A DNA stretch of 64,000 nt from Thermoactinomyces sp. DSM 45892 (GTDB lineage Bacteria; Bacillota; Bacilli; Thermoactinomycetales; Thermoactinomycetaceae). The translations under genes were made by a program, and so were the position numbers. This document shows, piece by piece, positions 35,951 to 45,594 of this stretch; position 1 is the stretch's first letter; the number at the start of each line of letters is the position of its first letter. Location: the NCBI RefSeq assembly GCF_900107305.1, contig NZ_FNPL01000001.1, positions 248,001 to 312,000 of the forward strand. Direction: 5' to 3'. The notes beneath the pieces are model-generated. The model was not told where the DNA came from. It searched no databases and saw only the letters and a program-made list of their open reading frames with translations.

Positions 35951-36019
35951 TTAGATCCACGAAAGAAGCCGTGATTATACTAATAATAGTATAAATCCCG
36001 GCTTCTTTCGTGGATCTAA
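35951..36019. repeat. Palindrome with 21-bp perfect arms
   Basis: Arms 35951-35971 and 35999-36019 are perfectly complementary and surround a smaller TTATACT/AGTATAA stem. It lies 12 bases after the apt stop and about 100 bases before azoR. No T-run follows, so it is not a typical terminator; it could be a read-through barrier or a MITE-like relic. Confidence 0.75.
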
Positions 36020-36030
36020 CAAAATGAGTC

Positions 36031-36546
36031 TTAATCGTATTTAACAAGGGAAACAATCTCCACATCCCCTAGTTTCGCACGCCCATTTAGATACATCAAC
36101 TCGATCAAAAATGCGGCTCCTACTGGCTCTCCGCCTAATTGGCGAACGAGATCAAGCGTTGCGCTAATGGTTCCACCTGTAGCTAGCAAATCATCTGCAA
36201 TCAGAACTTTTTGGCCTGGCTGAATCGCATCTGTGTGCATCGTTAAAATATCTTTTCCATATTCCAAGTCATATTTCGCCTCAATAATCTCACCTGGAAG
36301 CTTGCCCTTTTTTCGAACCGGCACAAACCCAGCACCGAGTGCAAGAGCAAGCGGGGCTCCTACGACAAATCCACGAGCTTCAGGGCCTAGTACAACATCG
36401 ATTTCCATTCCTTTGTAATGTTTTGCTAACTCTTCAATGGCCGCCCGGTACGCTTCACCATCTTTTAATAAAGTAGTAATATCCTTAAAGCGAATCCCTT
36501 CCGAAGGGAAATCTGGGATCACGCGAATTTTTTCTTTGAAGTTCAT
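36031..36546 (-). CDS. apt: Adenine phosphoribosyltransferase
   Basis: 171-residue type I phosphoribosyltransferase that salvages adenine to AMP with PRPP. The N-terminal RVIPDFPSEGIRFKDITTLL, the PEARGF segment and the PRPP loop VLIADDLLATGGT are diagnostic. AGGAGG lies upstream of the ATG. It follows recJ by 18 bases on the same strand, the same recJ-apt order as in Bacillus, so co-transcription is likely. Confidence 0.95.
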   Translation of the reverse strand: MNFKEKIRVIPDFPSEGIRFKDITTLLKDGEAYRAAIEELAKHYKGMEIDVVLGPEARGFVVGAPLALALGAGFVPVRKKGKLPGEIIEAKYDLEYGKDILTMHTDAIQPGQKVLIADDLLATGGTISATLDLVRQLGGEPVGAAFLIELMYLNGRAKLGDVEIVSLVKYD

Positions 36547-36564
36547 TATGGGTATACCTCCTGA

Positions 36565-38868
36565 TTATAATCCAGAAAACATCTGACATATCTCTTTATA
36601 CGAGCTATATACCAATGCCTGAAGAACTTCCTCTTTCTCCAGTTGTTGTCGGTAGGTCAACGAGTCGGTTAAAGGTCGTTTGGAAGGGCTTTCTATTATC
36701 TGGATCATTCCATTATTATTTTGTAAGAACTGTAATTCCTCGAACACTTGAATCATAAAGGAAAGTGTTCGTTTTGACAATCCCGTTCTTTTTGTCAGAG
36801 ATGGATATGATTTCAATAAAGAAAACGGCTTTTTTCCGTACAATAAATTATATAGATGTTTGAATTGTTCGCGTGAAGGGACTGCTAACAGATTTTGGTC
36901 GAAGTCACGATCTCCAAAAATAAAGTAGACCCGTTCCATATGTTGAATTTGATTGAGATGATTCCGCCAAATTTCCATGGAAGGTGGAGGGTCGATCCAA
37001 GCGATCTGTGTGTACTTGGCGAGCGATTCCCCTGCCCCCTTAGCACAATCTTCCCATGAGAGAAAAGAATATGTGTTTCCTGCTAAAAGCTGATGCCCAA
37101 TCAATAGAACGGGCTTGTCACGTAATCTATTCAGGTGCTCCCCTTTATGATTACTACGCCAGTCAAAAATTTGTCTTTCATGTACAGCCAGATCCTTACA
37201 AATCAACTGCGGGGTACGGCGACCGTTCCATTCATTAATTTGTAATTCACCGACCACATGGATTTTGCTGGTTGGAACCAACTCTTCTGCTAATTCTGCT
37301 TTACGAAATGCGAGTGCATCCATGAAGATACGGTCCATCTGGAGAGTCAATTTAAGATGGTTTTTATCAGCACCAATGGTTTGAATTTTCGCGATGGAAG
37401 AATCTTTCAATAGAAAACTAGGCGTTGCATTTCCCATACCATATGGCTCTAACAAGGCTAACTGCTCCAACATCGATAGCTCCACTTGATCAATCGTTAA
37501 TTCATCGTCAATATGTGTCAATGGAATATAATCTTCCTCTTGCAAAGTCTCTTGTGCAACACTCGACAGTTTGGCATGGAAAGCAGGGATATCTTCTACC
37601 TTGAGCGACATACCTGCTGCCATATAGTGTCCCCCAAATTGTGGAAGGTACTCTTTGCAAGCAGTCAGCGACTCATATAAATCGAATCCAGCGATGCTTC
37701 TGGCTGATCCTTTTGCTATCCCTGTCTCCTCATCACATCCTAATACGATCACAGGTCGATAATATTTTTCCACAAGCCTAGAAGCAACAATGCCGATCAC
37801 ACCGACATTCCAGCCGGGCCTAGCGGCAACGATAACATGCCTGTAACGATCTGGGTCTTGTTCTACCATCGCCATAGCTTGTTCTGTTATTTCTTCTACG
37901 ATCTGCTGACGTTCTTCGTTCATCTCTTGCATTTTTCCCGCTAGATGTTGCGCTTCATTTAGATCGTCTGTTGTTAACAGTTCAACCGCTTGTCCTGCGG
38001 AATCTAAACGACCACTTGCATTGATTCTAGGACCTAGAAAAAAGCCCACATGTCCCGCGGTAGCTTGCCCCGCGATGCCCGCCACATCCATTAATGCGGA
38101 GAGTCCTTTGTTGGTGCGTTCGTTTAAACGTTCTAATCCATATGTAGCTAACACTCGGTTCTCATCCACTAGTGGAACAAGGTCCGCAATGGTACCAATC
38201 GCAACGAGATCCATCCACTCAGTAGGGACTCTGTCTAACAAGGCAGTAGCCAACTTAAAAGCAACACCGACTCCAGCCAAGGATTTAAAAGGATATGTAC
38301 AGTTTGGTTTCTTTGGATTGATCACTGCGACCGCTTCTGGTATTACAGGAGGCGGTTCATGATGATCCGTTATAATCAGGTCTAAACCGATTTCACGAGC
38401 AAACGCTGCCTCTTTCGTAGCACTAATCCCCGTGTCAACCGTAACCACTAAGTCGTAACCACGTTCTTTTGCATCTTTGAGAGCCTCTTGATTAAGGCCA
38501 TAGCCCTCTCGAAAGCGGTTCGGGATATAGTAATCAACTTGCGTAGTCAGAGTACGAAACATGTTTAATAATAAGCTCGTACTACTCACACCGTCTGCAT
38601 CATAATCACCATAAATCAGGATCTTTTCTTGATGAGTCAGCGCAGAGCGAATTCGCTGTACTGCTTCTTTCATACCATCTAATTCGTAGGGATCATGTAA
38701 GAAATCCATAGAAGGACGTAAAAACTTCTGAGCCGTTTCGATATCGGTTTGCCCACGACGAATCAGTAACCTAGCAATCGTCGGATGAACGGACAAACCT
38801 TCCGCTAACCTCTGGATCTGCTGTGGATCTGCCTCAACAGGAATCCATCTTGTCTTCGAACGAATCAT
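36565..38868 (-). CDS. recJ: Single-stranded-DNA-specific exonuclease RecJ
   Basis: 767-residue 5'-3' ssDNA exonuclease acting in recombination and mismatch repair. The DHH-domain motifs LIYGDYDADGVSSTSLL, VVTVDTGIS and ITDHHEPP, and the DHHA1 motif GRINASGRLDSAG, are in order, followed by an OB-fold and a Bacillus-type C-terminal region (about 590-767). ATG 38868 follows AGAGGTGAA at a normal distance; the extension 14 codons upstream is unlikely. Upstream of apt, it heads the apparent recJ-apt unit. Confidence 0.93.
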   Translation of the reverse strand: MIRSKTRWIPVEADPQQIQRLAEGLSVHPTIARLLIRRGQTDIETAQKFLRPSMDFLHDPYELDGMKEAVQRIRSALTHQEKILIYGDYDADGVSSTSLLLNMFRTLTTQVDYYIPNRFREGYGLNQEALKDAKERGYDLVVTVDTGISATKEAAFAREIGLDLIITDHHEPPPVIPEAVAVINPKKPNCTYPFKSLAGVGVAFKLATALLDRVPTEWMDLVAIGTIADLVPLVDENRVLATYGLERLNERTNKGLSALMDVAGIAGQATAGHVGFFLGPRINASGRLDSAGQAVELLTTDDLNEAQHLAGKMQEMNEERQQIVEEITEQAMAMVEQDPDRYRHVIVAARPGWNVGVIGIVASRLVEKYYRPVIVLGCDEETGIAKGSARSIAGFDLYESLTACKEYLPQFGGHYMAAGMSLKVEDIPAFHAKLSSVAQETLQEEDYIPLTHIDDELTIDQVELSMLEQLALLEPYGMGNATPSFLLKDSSIAKIQTIGADKNHLKLTLQMDRIFMDALAFRKAELAEELVPTSKIHVVGELQINEWNGRRTPQLICKDLAVHERQIFDWRSNHKGEHLNRLRDKPVLLIGHQLLAGNTYSFLSWEDCAKGAGESLAKYTQIAWIDPPPSMEIWRNHLNQIQHMERVYFIFGDRDFDQNLLAVPSREQFKHLYNLLYGKKPFSLLKSYPSLTKRTGLSKRTLSFMIQVFEELQFLQNNNGMIQIIESPSKRPLTDSLTYRQQLEKEEVLQALVYSSYKEICQMFSGL

Positions 38869-38936
38869 AAAAAACCGTTCACCTCTCTTCGCGGTATGAT
38901 TATAGCACAAAGAATGAGAAAACGGTGATTCATTCC

Positions 38937-39845
38937 TTATTTCCCCTGCAAAATTTTGCCATCATATGGATTTACATGTACAAATACATCTTCCACATGA
39001 TCAAAACGGTCTAATAAGGTTCGTTTTACCTGCTTCCCAATCCGATGCCCTTCTTCCACCGTAATATGAGGATCTACAGAAATTTTTACATCTACAATCA
39101 CATAGTGGCCGTGTTGACGAGCACGTAAGTTATCAATATCCAGCACACCCGCTACTTGTCGAGCCGCATCAACTAGCTCCTGAGCTTCTTTCGGAAGAAG
39201 GACAGGGTCTAGTAAATTGTAAATCGCTTCACGGGCTAGTCGGTAGGCCATCCAGAAGACAAAAAAGGAGACCCCCATACCCGCAATCGGGTCGAGATAG
39301 ACTAACTCCGGAACACCGATATACCGACTTAGCACCGCCCCTAGGATCCCCACTAAGGCCGCGATTGTGGCAAACACATCGGCTCGATGTTCATAAGCAT
39401 GGGCTACTGTGGCTTGACTATTTTGACGTTTTCCTACCCGATAGGTATAACGATATAATATCTCTTTTACTAAGATCGACAGAAAGGCGACAACCGCAGC
39501 CGAAATACCTGGGGGCTCCAATTTATCAAATAATGCTTGGAAGGAACCTCGTGCAATCTCCACTCCCACCATAGATAACAGAACAGCAACGATAAAGGAA
39601 GCCACTATCTCCGCTTTACCATGTCCATATGGATGTTCCGGATCCGGAGGACGTTTTGCTACGCGGATTCCAAAATAGACGGTAAGAGAACCCACTAAAT
39701 CGGCTGCTGAATGCGCCGCTTCCGCGATCAAGGCACGACTATTAGCCCAAAAGCCAACGATCCCTTTTACAATGGTTAATAAAATATTAAAAAATATCCC
39801 AATCCATGCTGCTCGATTGATCTCTTGAAACCGTTGGTCACCCAT
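38937..39845 (-). CDS. Cation diffusion facilitator (CDF) metal efflux transporter
   Basis: 302-residue CDF antiporter, exporting divalent metals (Zn, Fe, Mn or Co) in exchange for protons. The metal site HSAADLVGSL (HxxxD) in TM2, the HPYGHGKAEIVAS segment, a second acidic site near residue 157 (HRADVFATI), and the C-terminal ferredoxin-like regulatory domain (about 210-302, HYVIVDVKISVDPHITVEEGHRIG) are present. Which metal cannot be decided. An AGGAG site precedes the ATG. Confidence 0.9.
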   Translation of the reverse strand: MGDQRFQEINRAAWIGIFFNILLTIVKGIVGFWANSRALIAEAAHSAADLVGSLTVYFGIRVAKRPPDPEHPYGHGKAEIVASFIVAVLLSMVGVEIARGSFQALFDKLEPPGISAAVVAFLSILVKEILYRYTYRVGKRQNSQATVAHAYEHRADVFATIAALVGILGAVLSRYIGVPELVYLDPIAGMGVSFFVFWMAYRLAREAIYNLLDPVLLPKEAQELVDAARQVAGVLDIDNLRARQHGHYVIVDVKISVDPHITVEEGHRIGKQVKRTLLDRFDHVEDVFVHVNPYDGKILQGK

Positions 39846-39863
39846 AGTTGCTCCTCCAGAAAT

Positions 39864-39891
39864 AAGACCGCAGATTCTCCTCCGCGGTCTT
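39864..39891 (-). terminator. Hairpin between secF and the CDF gene
   Basis: Stem AAGACCGC / GCGGTCTT (39864-39871 with 39884-39891) about 30 bases after the secF stop; only a short T-run follows on the minus strand. Probable terminator, also partly usable on the plus strand. Confidence 0.55.
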
Positions 39892-39921
39892 TTCCTTCAT
39901 TGTATGGAAACCATGATGTTC

Positions 39922-40839
39922 TTATTCAGTTGAAGGTGATAATTTCGGTTCTTCTTTTCCAGTCTTCATCGAACGCCATTTCCACATCACCCAGATCTGG
40001 GAAGCAATGAAGATGGAAGAATAAGCTCCTGCTAATAAACCGACCACAAGTGCAAGGGAGAAATTCCGAATTCCCTCTCCACCCAGTAGGAATAGGGATA
40101 CAGCACCAAATAATACAGTAAGAACCGTATTAATTGATCGAACCAAGGTTTGTTGGATACTTTGGTTTACCATAGCAGATAGTTGTTCCCACGTCTTTGG
40201 CTGTAGCTTCTCTTCATTTTCGCGGATCCGGTCAAAGACGACAATTGTATCGTTCATCGAATAACCGATGATGGTTAGGATCGCGGCGATAAAGAATAGG
40301 TCTACTTCGATCTGGAACAGAGAGAAGAACGTGATGATCAGAAATGCATCGTATAACAACGTAGCTACCGTTGCCATCGCAAATCGATACTCAAAGCGGA
40401 AAGCGATGTAAATCCCAATAATGGCACAGGCAATCAGTACACCGATGATGGCATTACGCGCCAGTTCACGCCCGATAATCGGGTCTACTTTCTGTTCCTG
40501 CACTGTTACCTTCACATCAAATTCCTTTGACAAATCCCTTGCGAGTTTATCGATTTTCGGCTTATCTAAAATACTTTCCGTACGAAATACGACAATTTCC
40601 TTTTTGTCCCCAGCCGCACGTGCATTCGGATGCTTAAAGCCATTGTTCTCTAGAACGCTTTTTGCCTTTTCCACATCAACGTTTTGCTTTACCGTAAAAT
40701 CAAGGCGTGTACCACTCACAAAGTCTACGCCTAGATTTAATCCTTGGACAAAGAGGGAACCAATCCCGATTAAAACGATGATGAGAGAGGCTAATAGGAA
40801 CGGTTTGCGGTATCGAACAAAATCAAATTTATAGTTCAC
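39922..40839 (-). CDS. secF: Protein translocase subunit SecF
   Basis: 305-residue membrane protein that, with SecD, uses proton motive force to help late stages of Sec export. The SecF signature GVDFVSGTRLDF, six TM segments, YSMNDTIVVFDRIREN and the C-terminal SIFIASQIWVMWKWR are visible. The GTG at 40839 has AAGGAGG nine bases upstream; the ATG three codons earlier touches the ribosome site. It overlaps the secD stop by 11 bp. Confidence 0.93.
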   Translation of the reverse strand: MNYKFDFVRYRKPFLLASLIIVLIGIGSLFVQGLNLGVDFVSGTRLDFTVKQNVDVEKAKSVLENNGFKHPNARAAGDKKEIVVFRTESILDKPKIDKLARDLSKEFDVKVTVQEQKVDPIIGRELARNAIIGVLIACAIIGIYIAFRFEYRFAMATVATLLYDAFLIITFFSLFQIEVDLFFIAAILTIIGYSMNDTIVVFDRIRENEEKLQPKTWEQLSAMVNQSIQQTLVRSINTVLTVLFGAVSLFLLGGEGIRNFSLALVVGLLAGAYSSIFIASQIWVMWKWRSMKTGKEEPKLSPSTE

Positions 40840-42061
40840 CAATCTCATCCTCCTTCACACGGAACAGCACAGGATTTTTCACTAGATTTGAATTAACTAA
40901 GAGTGACATCAACCAACGCGACAATCCCACTGCGGTCACAAAACTACACAAAATCCCGACGATCAATGCTACCGAGAATCCTTTTACCCCAGCCGTACCA
41001 AAAGCAAATAAGACGGCACCGGCTAAAATGGTCGTGAAGTTCGCATCAAAAATCGTTAAGAATGAGCGCTTGGAACCTGCCTTCAATGCACTCTTCATCG
41101 TACGACCCACACGTAATTCTTCACGGATACGTTCTGACATAATGATATTGGCATCTACTGCCATCCCAATCCCTAAGATAAAGGCGGCAATCCCCGGTAG
41201 GGTAAGAGTTACTTTTAAGAAAGCAAAGACAACCAAGTTTAGGTATGTGTATGCGATCAGCGTCATAACAGCCACAAGACCTGGTAGACGATAAAAACCA
41301 ATTACAAAGAAAAAAATCATGAGAACAGAGAGTCCACCTGCTATTAAGGTATCTCTCATCGATTGATGTCCCAAACTCGCATCAACGGCGAAGCTCTGCA
41401 CTTCTTGAAGCTTGATCGGAAGGGCCCCCGCATTTAGAAGGCTTGCTAATTCCTTAGCCTCTTCTGGAGTCTTCTGTCCACTGATGGTTGCTTTCCCACC
41501 ACTGATCACATTTTGAACGACAGGGTTACTTAACTCTTTTTCATCCAAATAGATTGGTAAAGGTTGCCCTATGTATTTCTTCGTAACCTCTTCGAATTTT
41601 TTTCCATCTTTAAATTCAATGGCCACAACAGGGCTATTGTATTCATCAAAGCTTAATTTGGCGCTGCCTGGCTTCAGGTCGGCCCCTTTAATAACAGCTG
41701 TTTTTCCTGTTGGATCCCGGAATGTTAATTCAGCTTGTTTCCCTAAGAGTTCCCGGGCCTTCGCAGGATCCTTTACCCCTGCTAACTGCACCCGAATTCG
41801 ATTATTTCCTTCAATCGAAATCTCAGGCTCAGACACACCTAGTACGTTAATTCGTCGCTCAAGTGCATTTGCTACATCAAGGAGAATGGCTTTATCTACT
41901 TTTTGATCTTTGGGTGCTTCATATAAAACTTCAAAGCCCCCTTGCAAGTCCAACCCCTTTGTAATTTTGTTCCACACTGGAAGAGCGGTCGTACCAGCAA
42001 GAGCGAGGATCGCCACGACGATGATGATAAAAATCGCTACTTTTCCTTTTTTGACCTTCAT
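40829..42061 (-). CDS. secD: Protein translocase subunit SecD
   Basis: 410-residue SecD. TM1 is followed by GLDLQGGFEVLYE, an extracytoplasmic P1-like domain (about 40-235), and a C-terminal bundle with PGIAAFILGIGMAVDANIIMSERIREELR and GTAGVKGFSVALIVGILCSF. Compared with E. coli SecD (about 615) the P1 domain is short, as in Gram-positives. The gene is separate from secF, unlike the fused secDF of B. subtilis. AGGAGG precedes the ATG; secF follows immediately. Confidence 0.94.
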   Translation of the reverse strand: MKVKKGKVAIFIIIVVAILALAGTTALPVWNKITKGLDLQGGFEVLYEAPKDQKVDKAILLDVANALERRINVLGVSEPEISIEGNNRIRVQLAGVKDPAKARELLGKQAELTFRDPTGKTAVIKGADLKPGSAKLSFDEYNSPVVAIEFKDGKKFEEVTKKYIGQPLPIYLDEKELSNPVVQNVISGGKATISGQKTPEEAKELASLLNAGALPIKLQEVQSFAVDASLGHQSMRDTLIAGGLSVLMIFFFVIGFYRLPGLVAVMTLIAYTYLNLVVFAFLKVTLTLPGIAAFILGIGMAVDANIIMSERIREELRVGRTMKSALKAGSKRSFLTIFDANFTTILAGAVLFAFGTAGVKGFSVALIVGILCSFVTAVGLSRWLMSLLVNSNLVKNPVLFRVKEDEIGEL

Positions 42062-42137
42062 GGACTGTCCTCCTTATTCCATTACCAATTCCTATTATCC
42101 CAAGTGAAGCCCTGAGAGTCAATTGTGAACAAAGAAA

Positions 42138-42158
42138 GCCATCAGCATGGCTGATGAC
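42138..42158 (-). terminator. Intrinsic terminator after the comN-like gene
   Basis: On the minus strand GTCATCAGC-CAT-GCTGATGGC (9-bp stem, G-U at the base) is followed by TTTCTTT. It lies 11 bases after the stop of the 42169 gene and separates it from secD. Confidence 0.75.
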
Positions 42159-42168
42159 CTTCAAGACT

Positions 42169-42468
42169 TTACTCACTTTTATAGATATTATGTAGCATTA
42201 ACCAGTTCATAAAGCGGCTCGCTTTTAAAGACATAATATCGTTCACTAAGCGGTTTAGTCTCGGGGTGCCCTGACGATGTTCATCTGAAACACAAGCCCA
42301 TATTTGTTCGGGTGTTACATTTTCATATCCATATAAATGAAACTCAGATGCTTTACTTCTACAAAGATCTTCGAGACATTCATCTAATTCCTCTGATGTT
42401 AAATATTGAATCGCATCTTCATCTTCTTCGAAGTCATATTCCTGTTCAGGCAAAGCCAGTATCGACAT
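42169..42468 (-). CDS. ComN-like post-transcriptional regulator
   Basis: 99-residue acidic cytoplasmic protein of the ComN family. The C-terminal helical part (ELDECLEDLCRSKASEFHLYGYENVTPEQIWACV, read as separate helices) and the WNWL-type end (NWLMLHNIY) are typical. In B. subtilis ComN controls comEA mRNA localisation and competence. The gene lies upstream of secD as in many Bacilli. An AGGGA-type site precedes the ATG. Confidence 0.75.
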   Translation of the reverse strand: MSILALPEQEYDFEEDEDAIQYLTSEELDECLEDLCRSKASEFHLYGYENVTPEQIWACVSDEHRQGTPRLNRLVNDIMSLKASRFMNWLMLHNIYKSE

Positions 42469-42622
42469 CGTATCCCTCCAATCTTACTCATTCGACATCT
42501 TTTGAATGTATCAATTCTGCATGCGGAACCTTCTTTCCTTCTATCTACGAAAAAGAGTCATGAGCCTATCGGACAAGGCATAACTTGTACTAAAACGTAG
42601 TGGACGGAAGAAGGGAGTTACC

Positions 42623-44212
42623 ATGCACAAACAGAGCTTCCTCGCTGGCACCCTCATACTAGTAGGGGCTGGATTTTTAACGAAAATTCTTGGCTTTATC
42701 TATCGAATTGCTTTATCTCGTCTGATCGGGGACGAAGGAATGGGCCTTTTTCAACTTGCTTTTCCGATTTTAATCTTCGCAGTTGTCATCACTTCTGCTG
42801 GAATCCCCGTGGCGATCTCAAAGCTAGTATCCGAAGCTGAGGCTAAAAATGAAGAGCACAAGATCCCACACATCATTATTGTAGCAGGGATTGTAGTCGG
42901 AATCACCAGTACAATCGTTACCAGTTTGGTATTTGTCTTTGCTCCAATCTTAGCAAAAACCCTACTAACTGATCCTAGAACACTCTATGCCCTTTTGGGA
43001 ATCACTCCCATCATTCCTGTTATCGCCGTATCCAGCATCTTCCGCGGTTACTTCCAAGGTCGACAAAATATGAGCCCGTATGCACTTTCTCAAATTATCG
43101 AACAAGTAGTGAGAATCTTTACTGTCCTCATGTTAGCTAAATATTTGTTACCATACGGTGTAGAGTATGCCGCTTCTGGGGCGATGATCGGAATGGTGAT
43201 CGGAGAGTTTACAGGGATGTTATTTCTCTATTATCGATATCGCAAAGATCCAAAACGCCCTATTTTACGCCAAATATGGAAAAGACGTAAAAACCAGAAG
43301 GACGAAAAAAATATTGTGAGTCGATTCAACACGATAACCGACTTCTTCCGGGTCGCTGTTCCCGTTACATTGAGTAGGACCATTGGTTCCCTTACCTATG
43401 CGGTAGAGCCTATTATTGTATCACAAAGTTTAGCCATTGCTGGGATCGCTGCTGCCACCTCTACAGCCCTATACGGTCAACTGGAGGGGATGGCGTTACC
43501 GTTAGTCTTCTTCCCTGCTTTTATTACCTATGCCTTAACCGTCTCCCTTGTTCCAGCCATAAGCGAGGCCGCAGCACAAAATAACACCACCTTAATCGAG
43601 CGAAGGCTGCAACAAGCGATCCGACTTTCTTTCATTATCGGTGCTCCCTGTACCATGTTGGTCTATGTGTTAGCAGAACCACTTGCTACCTTGCTCTATC
43701 ATCAACCCAGTGTTGGTCAAATGATACAGATCATGGCTCCCATTTCTTTATTCCACTACTTACAAGGCCCTTTTGCAGCTGTGCTTCAAGGGTTGGATAA
43801 AGCAAATATCGCAATGCGGAATTCCATTATCGGTGCTGTCATTAAAATGGTATTTATCTGGCTTCTCGCCACTCAGCCATCACTTGGCATTATGGGTGTG
43901 GCCATCGCTATCAATATCGGCATATTCGTTGTAACCTGCTTGCATTTTCTTAGCATCATTAAATTTGTCCCCTACATGATTAATGCTAGGGAACTAGTAA
44001 AATTGAGTATCAGCATTGGTGGGATGGGGTTCGTCTGTTATTACTTAGGGACCCAGGCTCATAGCCCATTATTACAACGCATATTATTAACCATCTTATG
44101 TGGATTCGGAATCTACCTCATTTGCCTCGTTCTCTTTTCCTTAATTCGAAAAGATGACGTGGCTCGCCTACCATATGTAGGAGCTTGGGTGGCTCGATTC
44201 CTCCCGAGATAA
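42623..44212 (+). CDS. spoVB: SpoVB-like polysaccharide/lipid II-type flippase
   Basis: 529-residue MATE/MOP-superfamily membrane protein with about 14 TM segments. GAGFLTKILGFIYRIALSRLIGDEGMGLFQLAFP at the N-terminus (given here as its parts TKILGFIYRIALSRLIGDEG and MGLFQLAFP) is the SpoVB/MurJ-type signature. SpoVB acts in spore cortex synthesis and related proteins flip wall precursors. The ATG follows GAAGGGAG. Several paralogues (YtgP, YabM) exist in Bacilli, so the exact member is not certain. Confidence 0.82.
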   Translation: MHKQSFLAGTLILVGAGFLTKILGFIYRIALSRLIGDEGMGLFQLAFPILIFAVVITSAGIPVAISKLVSEAEAKNEEHKIPHIIIVAGIVVGITSTIVTSLVFVFAPILAKTLLTDPRTLYALLGITPIIPVIAVSSIFRGYFQGRQNMSPYALSQIIEQVVRIFTVLMLAKYLLPYGVEYAASGAMIGMVIGEFTGMLFLYYRYRKDPKRPILRQIWKRRKNQKDEKNIVSRFNTITDFFRVAVPVTLSRTIGSLTYAVEPIIVSQSLAIAGIAAATSTALYGQLEGMALPLVFFPAFITYALTVSLVPAISEAAAQNNTTLIERRLQQAIRLSFIIGAPCTMLVYVLAEPLATLLYHQPSVGQMIQIMAPISLFHYLQGPFAAVLQGLDKANIAMRNSIIGAVIKMVFIWLLATQPSLGIMGVAIAINIGIFVVTCLHFLSIIKFVPYMINARELVKLSISIGGMGFVCYYLGTQAHSPLLQRILLTILCGFGIYLICLVLFSLIRKDDVARLPYVGAWVARFLPR

Positions 44213-44218
44213 ATAATC

Positions 44219-44262
44219 ATGCCTTTGCTTAAAATGATTCTTCTCATCTTAGGCAAAGGCAT
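44219..44262. terminator. Hairpin between convergent spoVB-like and DUF421 genes
   Basis: Arms ATGCCTTTGC (44219-44228) and GCAAAGGCAT (44253-44262), with inner TTA/TCAT pairs. It overlaps the DUF421 stop and probably serves spoVB. Confidence 0.6.
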
Positions 44263-44948
44263 TATGTATCTCTTAAATCGATATAGATGTTTCCGTATTG
44301 ATCAACACTCGCATAAAATACATTTTTAAAGTCTTTTACTCCCTTTTTTCGTAACTCTTGCTTAAGCCATATATGATTGTATCCGGAATCCGTCAGTTCT
44401 TGCTCCTGCACCCTTCCTTCGATAATAACGGGGATAGGCATGCGAAATGGGCGCAACTTAGAGCCATCATTTTGCACATCCCCCTTCGTTAGTCGGGCCT
44501 TTTCTACTTTAGGAAACACACTTAATTTCCCTGAAGTCTCTAATATCGCAATCTCTACATCCGATACATCAGGAATGTCTTTTTCACGTAATTGCATTAA
44601 TAAATCATCAAGATTATATCTTGTTTTCGCCATCATGGAGTCAATAATTTTGCCATCCCTGACGATAACAGCAGGCTCTCCTTCAATCAGGTTGCGCGCT
44701 TTGCGACTCTTGAGCAACAAGTATGACATCCCAATCTGTAATAAAACTAGAGCAAGAATGGGTACAATGGCATCCACAAGCGGCCTTTCAATATCATCTA
44801 ATACGATTGCACTTAGATCCGCGATCATAAAGGATACAATTAAATCGAATATCGATAATTTGCCAATCTCTCTTTTGCCCATTAGTCTCATCATGAGAAA
44901 AAGAAAGACATAGATGAAGATAGTGCGTAGTACGGACATCCAGAGCAA
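44262..44948 (-). CDS. DUF421 (YetF/YrbG-like) membrane protein
   Basis: 228-residue membrane protein of the DUF421/YetF family. Three N-terminal TM helices (about 1-85, with LMGKREIGKLSIFDLIVSFMIADLSAI given as LMGKREIGKLSIFD and FMIADLSAI) precede a cytoplasmic domain (MMAKTRYNLDDLLMQLREKDI). The TTG at 44948 has GGAGGA six bases upstream and gives the usual length; the longer open frame to 45101 adds 51 residues not seen in the family. Function unclear; family members are linked to spore germination or envelope stress. Confidence 0.8.
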   Translation of the reverse strand: MLWMSVLRTIFIYVFLFLMMRLMGKREIGKLSIFDLIVSFMIADLSAIVLDDIERPLVDAIVPILALVLLQIGMSYLLLKSRKARNLIEGEPAVIVRDGKIIDSMMAKTRYNLDDLLMQLREKDIPDVSDVEIAILETSGKLSVFPKVEKARLTKGDVQNDGSKLRPFRMPIPVIIEGRVQEQELTDSGYNHIWLKQELRKKGVKDFKNVFYASVDQYGNIYIDLRDT

Positions 44949-45198
44949 GTAGTCTCCTCCTTTCAGGTGATAATCAGATTCGCTAACCCGGAGCATGACA
45001 CACTGCCCACGTTCCAATTCCTTTACTGGTTTATCTAAAAGTCTTGTTGTTATTTTGACCGTAAGCCGAATTTTTATGATCCCCTGACACTGTGATTCCA
45101 ATTCCTTTTGATCAAATTCCTACTATGAAAATAGAATCATATATGAATGGACTTGCTCATAAATTGTACAAAGATGAATAGAAAGGAGAGGTATCCTT

Positions 45199-45594
45199 AT
45201 GAAAACAACGATCTTTCATTCCAATCGCACTGGCTTAAACTCTCCGTGGATCATGGGTCAATGTGTAATTTGGTCATCTGTGCTCATTCTTTCTCTTAGT
45301 ACAGCCGTCGTACTCCGCTACACGGATCTCCAAACCAGTAGCTTGCCATGGATTACGTTTCTGATTAACGCTAGCTCGATTTTTACAGGCGGTCTGATTT
45401 CTGGAAAACGAACGGAACGAAATGGCTGGATTATGGGAGGGATTCAAGGTATTCTCTATACGCTTATACTGATGATCATCGGATTTCTCGCCTTTGATAC
45501 CTCACTACGTGTGGAGCCGTTGATCTTTGGTATATGCTCATTTGGGCTAGGCGCATTAGGCGGGATGATTGGGATTAACCTATCCAAAAAATAA
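45199..45594 (+). CDS. TIGR04086-family membrane protein
   Basis: 131-residue protein with four hydrophobic segments. The pattern SSIFTGGLISGKRTERNGWIMGGIQGILY (parts SSIFTGGLISGKRTERNGW and GGIQGILY) and GALGGMIGINL at the end match the TIGR04086 family, found in Bacilli beside yajC. AAAGGAGAGG precedes the ATG. It is convergent with yajC and shares a bidirectional terminator with it. Function unknown. Confidence 0.75.
   Translation: MKTTIFHSNRTGLNSPWIMGQCVIWSSVLILSLSTAVVLRYTDLQTSSLPWITFLINASSIFTGGLISGKRTERNGWIMGGIQGILYTLILMIIGFLAFDTSLRVEPLIFGICSFGLGALGGMIGINLSKK

Noticed and set aside
44949-45101. N-terminal extension of the DUF421 protein (51 residues)
   Set aside because: Not part of the family, and GGAGGA lies six bases before the TTG at 44948. 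It is probably upstream region open by chance.
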